DNA from: Erysipelothrix tonsillarum DSM 14972
GTDB taxonomy: Bacteria; Bacillota_I; Bacilli_A; Erysipelotrichales; Erysipelotrichaceae
Direction of reading: 5' to 3'
DNA length: 64,000 nt
Assembly: GCF_000373785.1 (NCBI RefSeq)
Contig: NZ_KB892377.1
Location: forward strand, 584,934 to 648,933
In this document: piece by piece, positions 25,160 through 33,936 of the stretch
Position numbering within the stretch: position 1 is the first letter of the stretch
Layout of the letters: each line of letters starts with the position of its first letter
Program-made: the position numbers and the translations under genes
The notes under the pieces: generated by a model
The model's database searches: none
Told to the model about the DNA's origin: nothing
What the model saw: the letters and a program-made list of their open reading frames with translations, nothing else

Positions 25160-27068
25160 GTGGATCCTCCTCTAGCGTAAATGCAACATTTTGCTCAATC
25201 CATTCACGGCGAACATCGACTTTATCGCCCATAAGAACAGATACACGTTTGTCTGCAACAAGGAAATCATCAATTTGAACTTGGATTAAGGAACGGCTTT
25301 CCGGATCCATTGTCGTTTCCCAAAGTTGATCTGCATTCATTTCACCCAACCCCTTGTAGCGTTGAATTTCGATTTTACCGTGTTCTTTACGGAAAGCATC
25401 GAGTTCTTCATCAGTATAGGCATATTGAACATGTTTTCCAGACTTAACTCGATAAAGGGGCGGTTGCGCAATATAAACATAACCTGCTTCGACCAATGGA
25501 CGCATATGTCTGAAGAAAAAGGTTAACAACAAGACTTGAATGTGTGCACCATCAGTATCCGCATCGGTCATAATGATAATTTTATTGTAGTTACAGTCTT
25601 TCAATTCAAAATCCTTGCCAACGCCAGCACCAACACAATGAATAATAGTATTGAGCTCTTCATTTTTTAATATATCTTCAAATTTTGCTTTTTGAGTATT
25701 TAACACCTTACCACGCAGCGGTAAAATAGCTTGAAACTTGCTATCTCGACCTTGTTTTGCACTTCCCCCCGCAGAGTCACCCTCAACCAAATAAAGTTCA
25801 TTTTTATTCTTGTTGCGTGTCTGTGCATTAGCAAGTTTACCCGACAGAATACGTTCGATTTTATTCCGTTTTCCACTTCGTGCTTGTTCTCGAGCTTTAC
25901 GTGCAGCTAAACGAGCATGAGATGCTTTTTGAATTTTAGTAATAATTTTAGTCGCTTCTTCATGGTGAACATCAAGATAGTACGGCAATTGTTCCGTAAT
26001 GACTGCATCCACCACCCCTTTAGCAGCAGGAGTTCCAAGTTTACCTTTTGTCTGTCCTTCAAATTGCAATAAGTTTTCAGGAATGCTCACAGACAAAATA
26101 GCCGATAACCCTTCGCGCACATCATTACCCTCAAAGTTTTTCTCTTTGTCTTTAAGGAGGTTATGCTTACGGGCCCACTCGTTAATTACTTTTGTGAAGC
26201 CTGAACGGAAACCCGCAACATGAGTTCCACCGTCATGTGTCCGCACTAAGTTAACATAGGAATAGGTGTCCTCGTTATATCCTTCATTATACTGCAATGC
26301 AATTTGCACTGAAATTCCTTGTTCAGTTCCATTTAAAAGAATCACATCATTCAGTACTTCTTGATCTTCATGTATGTATTCCATAAAGGCTTCAAGCCCT
26401 TTTTCATAACAATATTCACGTGTAATGTTTACACGTTCATCCGTTACAATGAATTGAATCCCTTGTAATAAAAATGCACTTTCCTGAACACGTTCGCAAA
26501 TCGTATCAAAACTAAATTTTGAATTCTTAAAAATCGTAGGATCGGCTTTAAAGCGAACACGACTTCCAATCGGTCCACGATCTGTTGTTTTTTCCAGCGG
26601 CCCAATTTCCTTACCACCATTTTTAAATGTCATATTATAAGTTCCATCTTTACGGAACACACTTACATTGACTTCTTCACTTAAAGCATTCACTACAGAA
26701 GCTCCGACTCCGTGAAGACCTCCACTGGTTTTGTATCCCCCTGCTTCTGAGAATTTTCCCCCAGCATGAAGCACAGTAAAAATGACCTGCAATGCACTCA
26801 CGCCGCTTTTATGCGTTTCAATAGGCATTCCTCGACCCTCATCACGAATCGATACAGTCATGTCATCTTCAATATTTAATCGGATTGTTGTCCCGAAACC
26901 ATTAAGTGCTTCGTCAATGGCATTATCCATAATTTCCCAAACTAAATGATGCAAACCACGTGAATCGGTAGATCCAATGTACATCCCAGGGCGTTTTCTT
27001 ACAGCTTCAAGACCTTCTAAAATCTCAATACTTGATGCTGAATAATTTTGTGTACTCAAGCTCTCCAA
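25149..27068 (-). CDS. parE: DNA topoisomerase IV subunit B
   Basis: ATPase subunit of topoisomerase IV. The 639-aa protein has the GHKL ATP site (EIMDNAIDEALNG, GRGMPIETH, GGLHGVGASVVNALS), the Toprim motifs EGDSAGGSAKQGRD and DADTDGAHI, and the C-terminal QRYKGLGEMNADQLWETTM. The start is a TTG: either 27068 directly after GAGGAG or, better spaced, 27059 (STQNYS). Non-ATG starts are otherwise rare here. It opens the ten-gene run ending at mtnN and diverges from plsY, a common Firmicutes arrangement. Confidence 0.95.
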   Translation of the reverse strand: MESLSTQNYSASSIEILEGLEAVRKRPGMYIGSTDSRGLHHLVWEIMDNAIDEALNGFGTTIRLNIEDDMTVSIRDEGRGMPIETHKSGVSALQVIFTVLHAGGKFSEAGGYKTSGGLHGVGASVVNALSEEVNVSVFRKDGTYNMTFKNGGKEIGPLEKTTDRGPIGSRVRFKADPTIFKNSKFSFDTICERVQESAFLLQGIQFIVTDERVNITREYCYEKGLEAFMEYIHEDQEVLNDVILLNGTEQGISVQIALQYNEGYNEDTYSYVNLVRTHDGGTHVAGFRSGFTKVINEWARKHNLLKDKEKNFEGNDVREGLSAILSVSIPENLLQFEGQTKGKLGTPAAKGVVDAVITEQLPYYLDVHHEEATKIITKIQKASHARLAARKAREQARSGKRNKIERILSGKLANAQTRNKNKNELYLVEGDSAGGSAKQGRDSKFQAILPLRGKVLNTQKAKFEDILKNEELNTIIHCVGAGVGKDFELKDCNYNKIIIMTDADTDGAHIQVLLLTFFFRHMRPLVEAGYVYIAQPPLYRVKSGKHVQYAYTDEELDAFRKEHGKIEIQRYKGLGEMNADQLWETTMDPESRSLIQVQIDDFLVADKRVSVLMGDKVDVRREWIEQNVAFTLEEDPHVS

Positions 27069-27083
27069 CTCCTCTCAACGTGT

Positions 27084-27092
27084 ATTATATCA
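27084..27092 (-). promoter_or_regulatory. Extended -10 promoter of the parE operon
   Basis: TGATATAAT on the minus strand lies 16-24 bases before the TTG start. No good -35 stands 17 bases upstream (CTCAAT), as expected for an extended -10 promoter. Confidence 0.6.
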
Positions 27093-27143
27093 TGACACTA
27101 TGCTTAATTGAGCATTAAAAGTTTAACCCTGAAGAAAACTTCT

Positions 27144-27172
27144 TTTAACTTTACCTTTGAACATGGTAAAAT
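27144..27172 (+). promoter_or_regulatory. Promoter of plsY
   Basis: TTTAAC (27144-27149) and TAAAAT (27167-27172) are separated by 17 bases, with TGG just before the -10. GAGGTGA follows at 27179-27185. Confidence 0.65.
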
Positions 27173-27189
27173 GGTTTTGAGGTGAATTT

Positions 27190-27792
27190 ATGGAAATATT
27201 ATTAGCAAGCGTTCTTGGATATCTCTTAGGATCAATTCCTAATGCCCTTGTAATTGGGAAAGTTTTTTTTAACACAGATATTCGAGAACATGGTTCAGGA
27301 AATCTTGGAGGGACGAATGCAGGCCGTACCTTAGGTGCTAAAGCTGGTGTTGCTGTTGCCATCTTAGATGTTTTAAAAGCGACTATCGCAATGGTGATAA
27401 CATACTTTATTTTTCCACAAGCAACAATCTATGCCGGATTCTTTGCGACATTGGGACATTGCTTTCCTATCTTTGCAAAGTTCAAAGGTGGTAAAGCCGT
27501 ATCAACTGCTATGGGGTTCTTGTTAGGTATTTCGATTTTGGTAACAAAACGACCTATCCTACATTTTATCGTTCCCGTACTTATCTTTTTTGGTGTACTC
27601 TATCTATCAAAAATGGTTTCCCTATCTGCAATTGTGTCCATCATAGCATCCGTCGTGATTCTCGCAGTTTCACAAGATAATCTTCATGTTACACTTGCTT
27701 TCGCGATTATTGCTGCAATCGTTGTCTACCGTCATCGAACCAACATTCAGCGCATTAAAGAAAAGACAGAACGTAAAATAACGTGGATGTAG
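27190..27792 (+). CDS. plsY: Acyl-phosphate:glycerol-3-phosphate acyltransferase PlsY
   Basis: Membrane enzyme that puts the first acyl chain on glycerol-3-phosphate, starting phospholipid synthesis. The 200-aa protein has about five membrane segments and the three family motifs: GSIPNALVIGK, GSGNLGGTNAGRTLGAK and FKGGKAVSTAMG. ATG 27190 has a good Shine-Dalgarno. It is divergent from parE-parC, as in many Firmicutes. Confidence 0.96.
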   Translation: MEILLASVLGYLLGSIPNALVIGKVFFNTDIREHGSGNLGGTNAGRTLGAKAGVAVAILDVLKATIAMVITYFIFPQATIYAGFFATLGHCFPIFAKFKGGKAVSTAMGFLLGISILVTKRPILHFIVPVLIFFGVLYLSKMVSLSAIVSIIASVVILAVSQDNLHVTLAFAIIAAIVVYRHRTNIQRIKEKTERKITWM

Positions 27793-27811
27793 AGGGCTTG
27801 CCCTCTTTTTT
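27791..27811 (+). terminator. Terminator of plsY
   Basis: A compact AGAGGG/CCCTCT stem with loop CTTG (27791-27806) is followed by TTTTT. It begins within the plsY stop codon. Confidence 0.85.
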
Positions 27812-27832
27812 AAAACACACTCGGTGCAAATA

Positions 27833-27860
27833 TTGAAAATAGTGAAAATAGTGATATAAT
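27833..27860 (+). promoter_or_regulatory. Promoter of the ABC transporter operon, built on a tandem repeat
   Basis: TTGAAA (27833-27838) and TATAAT (27855-27860) are separated by 16 bases, with TGA before the -10. The spacer consists mostly of two tandem copies of GAAAATAGT (27835-27852). Confidence 0.7.
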
Positions 27861-27890
27861 CTACCTATATTATAACTAAAGGAGAAGCAA

Positions 27891-28607
27891 ATGATTGATA
27901 TAAAACAGGTTACAAAAACATATAATGGAAGCCACAAAGCAGTGGACGATGTTTCCATTCAAATAAATTCAGGAGAAATTGTAGGTTTTATCGGACCTAA
28001 TGGAGCCGGGAAAACAACAACAATAAAAATGCTCACAGGAATCCTTAAGCCCGATGCAGGCTCCATTACCTTGAATGATTTTAATATCATCGATCAACCC
28101 ATTGAAGCAAAAAAACAATTTGGCTATGTTTCTGACGATCCCAATGCCTTTTTAAAATTAAAAGGCATTGAGTATTTAAATTTTATCGCCGATATCTATA
28201 ATGTTAGTGAAGAAGATCGACACGAACGTATGGAAACCTATACACGCCTTCTCGGCATGGAAGCAGCTTTAAATGATAAACTCTTATCTTATTCCCATGG
28301 TATGAGACAAAAAATTATGGTAATTGGTGTCCTAATTCATAACCCATACCTCCTAATCCTTGATGAGCCATTAACTGGTTTGGATCCACAGTCTTCCTAC
28401 GTACTCAAAGAAACAATGAAAGATCACGCAAAGCAAGGTGGTGCCGTTTTCTTCTCAACACACGTTCTTGAAGTTGCTGAAAAACTCTGTGACAAGGTCG
28501 TTATTATTAATCAGGGGCATATCGTTTACACGGGTACACTTGAAGCGTTAAAAGCAAATTATGGCCAACTTTCATTAGAAGAAATCTTTTTGGAGCTTAC
28601 AAAATGA
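27891..28607 (+). CDS. ABC transporter ATP-binding protein
   Basis: Cytoplasmic ATPase of an ABC-2 type exporter. The 238-aa protein has Walker A GPNGAGKTT (about 43-51), signature region SYSHGMRQK, Walker B LLILDEPLTGLD and the switch His in FFSTHVLE. AAAGGAG precedes ATG 27891. It overlaps the permease gene by 4 bases. The family resembles the YhcH/EcsA-like drug or peptide exporters, but the substrate cannot be read from sequence. Confidence 0.92.
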   Translation: MIDIKQVTKTYNGSHKAVDDVSIQINSGEIVGFIGPNGAGKTTTIKMLTGILKPDAGSITLNDFNIIDQPIEAKKQFGYVSDDPNAFLKLKGIEYLNFIADIYNVSEEDRHERMETYTRLLGMEAALNDKLLSYSHGMRQKIMVIGVLIHNPYLLILDEPLTGLDPQSSYVLKETMKDHAKQGGAVFFSTHVLEVAEKLCDKVVIINQGHIVYTGTLEALKANYGQLSLEEIFLELTK

Positions 28608-30301
28608 ATCGGATTTTAACACTCACTCAAATCATGATGAAGTCATCGAGCTATGATTTCACACAACAACTTACTACTAAAAAGAAAAAAGCATCAAAAA
28701 TGATGATGGTATTGTTTGGCTTTATTTTTGTTTATCTTGGGGTTATCGTTTACTTTCTATGGAATAGCCTCATTGAAAAGTCAATTCAACTCGGGCAATC
28801 CGGGATTACAATATATACGCTCTTCACAACAGCTACCCTATACATCCTTATTATGGGAATTATGATTGTACCAGGTATTTTTTATTTTTCTAAAGACATT
28901 GAGCGTTATCTGGTTTTACCTGTGAAACCCTCTGATATCCTGTTTTCAAAATTTATCACAAGTTTGATTACAATGTATATCACCGCTTCAATCATCTTTA
29001 TTCCATTTGCAATCGCCTATATTGTCAACGTAAAACCCGATATTTTATTCATATTGCGCTTCATCTTAGGTTCTATCATGATTCCAATTATTCCTTTTAC
29101 CCTTGCATTAATCTTTATGATTATCATTCTAACCTTCATCCCTTTTTTCAAAAATAAAGATGTCTATACTTACTGTTCAACTGGAATTGCTGTTATTTTA
29201 GGACTTGGAATCGCTTATTTTGGACAATCCTCTGGAAGTGGTAATACAGATTATATTGCCAACTTAATGGCCAGCATTACCTCAGGAGATAATGCTTTAC
29301 TTAAAGTTATGAACACCGCCTTACCAACAATCACGATGTTAGCCAGTGGCGTCGTCTATGCCGACTATGCACAATTAGGTTTAGGAATTGTTTTTTCAAT
29401 AATTATCCCTTTCATTTTGGTGACCATGGTGCAAAAATTATACTTTAACGGTGTTATTGGAATAGACGAATCAAGTTCTAATAAGGTCGCCTTATCGCAA
29501 CAAGAATTGAAAAACAAGTCGAAGCGGTCCAGTCCACTCCGTGCAGTCATGCGTTACGATATACGCAATATTCTTCGTACCCCAGTCTTCACAACCAATT
29601 ATTTTTCAGGTTTAATTATTCTTCCGGTCATGATTTTCATGCCACTATTGATTGGTATCTCAAAAGCACCGGTGTCACTCTCTGAAATAACACTTGCAAT
29701 AAATGAGGTTATGAATATTACGTTTTATTCGCAATCTGGACTCACTAGAATTACCATTGTTGCGATTATCGGTCTCATGATTGCCTATTTCATGGCAAAT
29801 ATCGGATTAATCTCTGCAACTTCGATTTCTCGTGAAGGGCGTACACTCCAACAATTTCAATCAATGCCAATCAATTTAATGACTGTCGTTCAAGCAAAAA
29901 TTTTAATCGGTGCATGTATCACAGTGATTCCTACATGGGTCGTAGGTATCATTATAAGCCTTCTGATTCGCTTAAATATTGGATACATCATAATCTTTAT
30001 GATAAGTGCTGTGATAGGCTCAATGATATCCAACACCAGTGCCGTCGTGCTCGATGTCTTCGCACCAAAACTAATCTGGGATAATGAAACACAAGCGATA
30101 AAGCAAAACTTTTTAACGATGGTACCGCTTTTTACTTCTTTTGTGATCATTGGTCTCTTCATAGTTGCACTGTTTAATTTTAATCCTATTACTGTTATTT
30201 ATTCTTTTGGTATCGGACTGATAATATATACTTTGATTACATATCAATTAATTAAACTTTTTGTGAAAAACCGACTACCAAAAGTTATCGAACAAATTTA
30301 A
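28604..30301 (+). CDS. ABC-2 type transporter permease
   Basis: Membrane partner of the preceding ATPase. The 565-aa protein is built from two hydrophobic blocks of about six segments each (about 35-290 and 330-560), joined by a basic cytoplasmic stretch (KNKSKRSSPLRAVMRYDIRN). This doubled layout is that of the large permeases found beside lone ATPases in Firmicutes. No accessory gene or two-component pair adjoins it, so the substrate remains open. Confidence 0.88.
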   Translation: MNRILTLTQIMMKSSSYDFTQQLTTKKKKASKMMMVLFGFIFVYLGVIVYFLWNSLIEKSIQLGQSGITIYTLFTTATLYILIMGIMIVPGIFYFSKDIERYLVLPVKPSDILFSKFITSLITMYITASIIFIPFAIAYIVNVKPDILFILRFILGSIMIPIIPFTLALIFMIIILTFIPFFKNKDVYTYCSTGIAVILGLGIAYFGQSSGSGNTDYIANLMASITSGDNALLKVMNTALPTITMLASGVVYADYAQLGLGIVFSIIIPFILVTMVQKLYFNGVIGIDESSSNKVALSQQELKNKSKRSSPLRAVMRYDIRNILRTPVFTTNYFSGLIILPVMIFMPLLIGISKAPVSLSEITLAINEVMNITFYSQSGLTRITIVAIIGLMIAYFMANIGLISATSISREGRTLQQFQSMPINLMTVVQAKILIGACITVIPTWVVGIIISLLIRLNIGYIIIFMISAVIGSMISNTSAVVLDVFAPKLIWDNETQAIKQNFLTMVPLFTSFVIIGLFIVALFNFNPITVIYSFGIGLIIYTLITYQLIKLFVKNRLPKVIEQI

Positions 30302-30303
30302 TA

Positions 30304-30340
30304 AAAAAAAACTCGAATTTAAACTTCGAGTTTTTTTATC
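30304..30340. terminator. Bidirectional terminator between the ABC operon and the LEA-like gene
   Basis: A CTCGAA/TTCGAG stem (30312-30317 and 30325-30330), extended by flanking A:T pairs, has A8 to its left and T7 to its right, so it can stop transcripts from either side. Confidence 0.85.
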
Positions 30341-30354
30341 CATTTTTGTATTAA

Positions 30355-30672
30355 TTATTTTTTAAAGATTTCTTTCGCTTTATCGGATAAATCTTCTGCA
30401 GTCTCTTTCGCTTTTTCTGAAAGGTCTTCTGCTACTTGTTTGCTTTTGGTAACAGCATCTGCAGTCATATCGCGTCCTTTTTCGAGCACATCCTCGGCAG
30501 TTTCTTTTGCTTTTTCACCAAATTCGTTTACTTTTTCGGTAGCGTCTTTTGAAACTGACTCAGTTTTTTCACCGAGATCTTCTGCTGCCTCTTTGGCTTT
30601 AACACCCAAATCATCAGCTGAGCTCTTAGCTTTTTCTGCAAGTTCTTTTGCTTTGTCTAATAAATTTCCCAT
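30355..30672 (-). CDS. LEA-like amphipathic repeat protein
   Basis: A 105-aa protein of low-complexity helical repeats, rich in Ala, Lys, Glu and Asp and lacking Cys, Trp and Pro. Units of the form KAKE(T/A)AEDL recur three times (about 25, 54 and 88), with variants between them. This is the pattern of late-embryogenesis-abundant-like and YtxH-tail proteins, thought to protect membranes or proteins under drying or cold. There is no membrane segment or signal peptide. AAAGGAGG lies upstream and a good promoter suggests real expression. Function is an inference from composition only. Confidence 0.8.
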   Translation of the reverse strand: MGNLLDKAKELAEKAKSSADDLGVKAKEAAEDLGEKTESVSKDATEKVNEFGEKAKETAEDVLEKGRDMTADAVTKSKQVAEDLSEKAKETAEDLSDKAKEIFKK

Positions 30673-30701
30673 AATATAAAGCCTCCTTTATGCTTAATTA
30701 A

Positions 30702-30730
30702 ATTATAGCGTTATGGTTCAAATCAAGCAA
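30702..30730 (-). promoter_or_regulatory. Promoter of the LEA-like gene
   Basis: TTGCTT (30725-30730), a 17-base spacer and TATAAT (30702-30707) stand on the minus strand, 30 bases before the ATG. Confidence 0.65.
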
Positions 30731-30770
30731 AGCATTTGACTAAACGTTTACAATCTTCATTAAATAATCA

Positions 30771-30802
30771 CATAATAAAACCTCTAGAATTAATTCTAGA
30801 GG
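30771..30802 (-). terminator. Terminator after yebC
   Basis: A perfect palindrome with arms CCTCTAGAATT/AATTCTAGAGG (30781-30802) is followed on the minus strand by TTTTATTATG. It closes the pheS-pheT-yebC unit. Confidence 0.8.
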
Positions 30803-30810
30803 TCGTAATT

Positions 30811-31533
30811 TTAATCTTCAAATTTAACGTTGTGATAAACTTCTTGGATATCTTCAACTTCATCAAACATTGCCTGAATTTTTTTGAAGTTTTCCGCATC
30901 ATCACCTTCAACCGTAACATACTCATTGGGTAAGTAGGTTATTTCAAGAACATCAAATTTAATTTCACCAAGCTTGCTTTCTAATGCTTCTTTTGCTTTA
31001 TGTAAACTTGTTGTCTCAACGGTAACTGAAATATGACCATCTTCTTGTTCAATATCAATCAGGTCAACTTCATTTTCAAGCAAAATCTCCATAATCGCTT
31101 CTTCATCATTATGTTCAAAAGAAAGGAGCCCTACATGTTCATAACCATGAACAACCGAACCATTAACTCCGATTTTACCTTTAGATTTAGTGAAACAATT
31201 TCGAACTTCACTATAAGTTCTATTATCATTATCCGTTAAACATTCCACGATAAATGAAGACGCTCCAGGACCGAATCCTTCATATCGCACGGCGTGATAG
31301 TTTTCTTCGGATCCCCCTTTTGCTTTTTCAATTGCACGTTTAATAACGTCGGCCGGAACTTGTTTTGTTCTTGCCTCATCAATAATACGTTTTAGCCCTA
31401 CATTCATCTCTGGATCTGGAATCCCTGCTTTTGCCGCCATATAAATTTCTTTTCCATAGCGTGAATATACTTTCGTTTTGGCTGCTGCTGTTTTTTGCAT
31501 CGATGCCTTACGAACTTCAAATGCTCTACCCAT
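30811..31533 (-). CDS. yebC: YebC/PmpR family protein
   Basis: Conserved protein of the YebC/TACO1 family. Members have been described as DNA-binding regulators and, more recently, as factors easing translation of difficult peptides; which applies here is open. The 240-aa protein begins MGRAFEVRKASMQKTAAAK, the basic N-terminal module, and has NPPL-type middle domains of normal length. It follows pheT after 18 bases. It can be read from the pheST transcript and perhaps from an internal extended -10 at 31604-31612. Confidence 0.93.
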   Translation of the reverse strand: MGRAFEVRKASMQKTAAAKTKVYSRYGKEIYMAAKAGIPDPEMNVGLKRIIDEARTKQVPADVIKRAIEKAKGGSEENYHAVRYEGFGPGASSFIVECLTDNDNRTYSEVRNCFTKSKGKIGVNGSVVHGYEHVGLLSFEHNDEEAIMEILLENEVDLIDIEQEDGHISVTVETTSLHKAKEALESKLGEIKFDVLEITYLPNEYVTVEGDDAENFKKIQAMFDEVEDIQEVYHNVKFED

Positions 31534-31551
31534 AATATTTACCTCCTAATG

Positions 31552-33927
31552 TTATCGCACTTCAACGTTGAAACGTTTGATTAATTCATTAATCACTGCA
31601 TTCATTATATCATTAATTTCTTCGACTTCTAAGGTACGGTCTTGCCCAAACGATAGTTGGAATGCAATAGATTTTTTATTTCCTAATTTTTCTGATGTAA
31701 ACACATCAAAGACATTTAAATCTACAAGGTATTTTCGCGATACCTTTTCGATTGCTTGTACAATATCACTTACTAATACTTCATTGTCACAAAGTATCGC
31801 TAGGTCACGAGTCATAATCGGATACTTTGCAACAGGCGTTGCTTTAATCGCACCCGCTTTTTGACCTAATAAGAAATCCAAGTCAATTTCAAGATAAACA
31901 GGATCTTTTAAGTCAAATTCTTTAGCATAAGTCGGATGTAATTGTCCGATAACGCCTAAATGTTTACGATCAAACATAATCTCAGCACTCTTAAATGGGT
32001 GGAACATATCGGTATCGCAACCTGTTGCCTTAAATTGGAATCGTTTTTCATTGAAGCCCAATTTGGCTAAAAGTTCCATAAGCATTCCTTTAAGTGTAAA
32101 GAAATCAAGTTCAATCGCTGTCTTAGTCCAGTTTTGATTGAATAATTGGCCTTGACCAATAATACCTAATCGACTCGTTTTTGCGTCTTGTGCATATACA
32201 GCGGAGTGTTCAAAAAAGAGTGCATCAGAGATTTTGTGTGCATTATTATAAGCGAGGACTTCGACCATCGATGGTAATAAATGTGTACGTAAAAATGCTC
32301 GTTTATCACTAATTGGATTGGCCAAGCGAATTGGTGTTCCTAAACTTTCTGAACCGCGTGTTTTCGCTTCATCTACAAGTGTATAGGACAAAATTTGATC
32401 GGCACCAAAACCAAGTAAAACATCTTCGATCATCCGTGTTTTTAATTGTTTCGTGTTTAAGTTCCCTACTGTTAAATCCATTAATGGTAATGTTTCATCC
32501 ATAACATCGTACCCGACAATACGAATTACTTCTTCAATTAAATCTTCTTCGATCGAGATATCTTTACGATAAGAAGGTATTGTACACGTTATTAATCCTT
32601 GTTCCACGATTGGCTTAAAGTTAAGACGTTCAAAAACATCAACAATTACCATTTCTTCTAAAGAAGTCCCAAGATATTCATTAACTCGGTCCGCAGTAAT
32701 TGATACGATTTCAGGACTACTGTCTAATGAACCCCACTGAACTGTTTCTTCGATTTCAGAAGCATCGGCGTATTCAATCAATAACTGTACGGCACGATCC
32801 ATTGCTTGTTTCGAAGCGTTATTATCCATAGGCTTTGTATAACGTGTTGATGATTCACTGCTTAAACCAAGACGTGTGGCTGTTTTTCGAACAGAAACAT
32901 GATTAAATCGCGCAACTTCAATAACAAGTCCTTTTGATGTCGGTTTAATCATTGAATTTCCCAATCCCATAATGCCTGCAATACCTACGGGGATATTCCC
33001 ATTCATAATTACGAGATCATTCTTTTTAAGATCATAAGTTTGACCATCCAAGGCCTCAACAGTTCCTTCAAAATCATCATGAACCGATAAATCTTGATTG
33101 CTTAAGAAATCAATATCATAGAAATGCATCGGATGACCTGTTTCAAGCATAACAAGATTAGAAATATCAACAACATTATTTATAGGTTTAATTCCTGATC
33201 CAATAAGTGCTTCGCGAATCCATTCAGGCGATGTTCCTATTGTCACATGTCCTATAACTTTTCCCATAAATAAAGGAGATTTTTCTGTGTAAGACGTAAT
33301 TTTTAAATTTGTTTCAGATCCTAAATCCGATGCATCTTTAAATTCAGGCAAGGTTAATTTCCGGCCGAAAAGTGCACTTACTTCATGAGCGATGGATATA
33401 ATCGACATAAAATCAGAACGATTCGGTGTTTGCGAAATATCTAATATTTCATCATCTAACCCTAACGCAACCGCAGGATCACTTCCTGGTTCAGCTTTAG
33501 GTAAAATTACAATCCCTGTTTTTTGATCTTCAGTCTGATATTTTTCCGCGACACCCAACTCATTCAAAGAGCAAATCATACCATTAGACTCAACACCTCT
33601 AACTTTCGAAGCTTTAATATTGAAGTCACCCGGTAATACGGCACCAACTTGCGCAACACATACATATAATCCCGCTTCAATGTTTGAAGCACCACAAACG
33701 ATTTGTTCAACACGGTCACCGAGATCAACTTGGCAGACGTTAAGGTGGTCACTATCCTGATGGGGTTCACATTCTAGAACGTGTCCTACAGTTAAATGTG
33801 TTCCGTGTACGAGCGGTTCAATACCCTCAACTTCTAATCCTGCATTAGTTAACGTATCTGCAAGTTTAAGTGTATCAATATCAGCGATATCAACATATCT
33901 ATTTAATAATTTTCTACTAACTAACAT
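31552..33927 (-). CDS. pheT: Phenylalanyl-tRNA synthetase beta subunit
   Basis: Charges tRNA-Phe together with PheS in an alpha2-beta2 enzyme. The 791-aa protein has an N-terminal tRNA-binding (EMAP-like) domain (about 40-150, GVESNGMICSLNELG), a B3/B4 editing domain, B5, a catalytic-like core and a C-terminal anticodon-binding FDX-ACB fold (about 700-791, KYPIMTRDLAILCD). Length is normal. It follows pheS after 9 bases, within the T-box controlled unit. Confidence 0.97.
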   Translation of the reverse strand: MLVSRKLLNRYVDIADIDTLKLADTLTNAGLEVEGIEPLVHGTHLTVGHVLECEPHQDSDHLNVCQVDLGDRVEQIVCGASNIEAGLYVCVAQVGAVLPGDFNIKASKVRGVESNGMICSLNELGVAEKYQTEDQKTGIVILPKAEPGSDPAVALGLDDEILDISQTPNRSDFMSIISIAHEVSALFGRKLTLPEFKDASDLGSETNLKITSYTEKSPLFMGKVIGHVTIGTSPEWIREALIGSGIKPINNVVDISNLVMLETGHPMHFYDIDFLSNQDLSVHDDFEGTVEALDGQTYDLKKNDLVIMNGNIPVGIAGIMGLGNSMIKPTSKGLVIEVARFNHVSVRKTATRLGLSSESSTRYTKPMDNNASKQAMDRAVQLLIEYADASEIEETVQWGSLDSSPEIVSITADRVNEYLGTSLEEMVIVDVFERLNFKPIVEQGLITCTIPSYRKDISIEEDLIEEVIRIVGYDVMDETLPLMDLTVGNLNTKQLKTRMIEDVLLGFGADQILSYTLVDEAKTRGSESLGTPIRLANPISDKRAFLRTHLLPSMVEVLAYNNAHKISDALFFEHSAVYAQDAKTSRLGIIGQGQLFNQNWTKTAIELDFFTLKGMLMELLAKLGFNEKRFQFKATGCDTDMFHPFKSAEIMFDRKHLGVIGQLHPTYAKEFDLKDPVYLEIDLDFLLGQKAGAIKATPVAKYPIMTRDLAILCDNEVLVSDIVQAIEKVSRKYLVDLNVFDVFTSEKLGNKKSIAFQLSFGQDRTLEVEEINDIMNAVINELIKRFNVEVR
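31604..31612 (-). promoter_or_regulatory. Candidate internal promoter for yebC
   Basis: TGATATAAT on the minus strand lies within the last codons of pheT, about 70 bases before the yebC ATG. It is identical to the extended -10 used at several starts in this window, but here it also encodes protein. Confidence 0.35.
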
Positions 33928-33936
33928 ACGAGCCTC

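Noticed and set aside
30440-30679. Plus-strand frame opposite the LEA-like gene
   Set aside because: It arises from the repetitive codons of the real gene, which has a promoter and Shine-Dalgarno on the minus strand.
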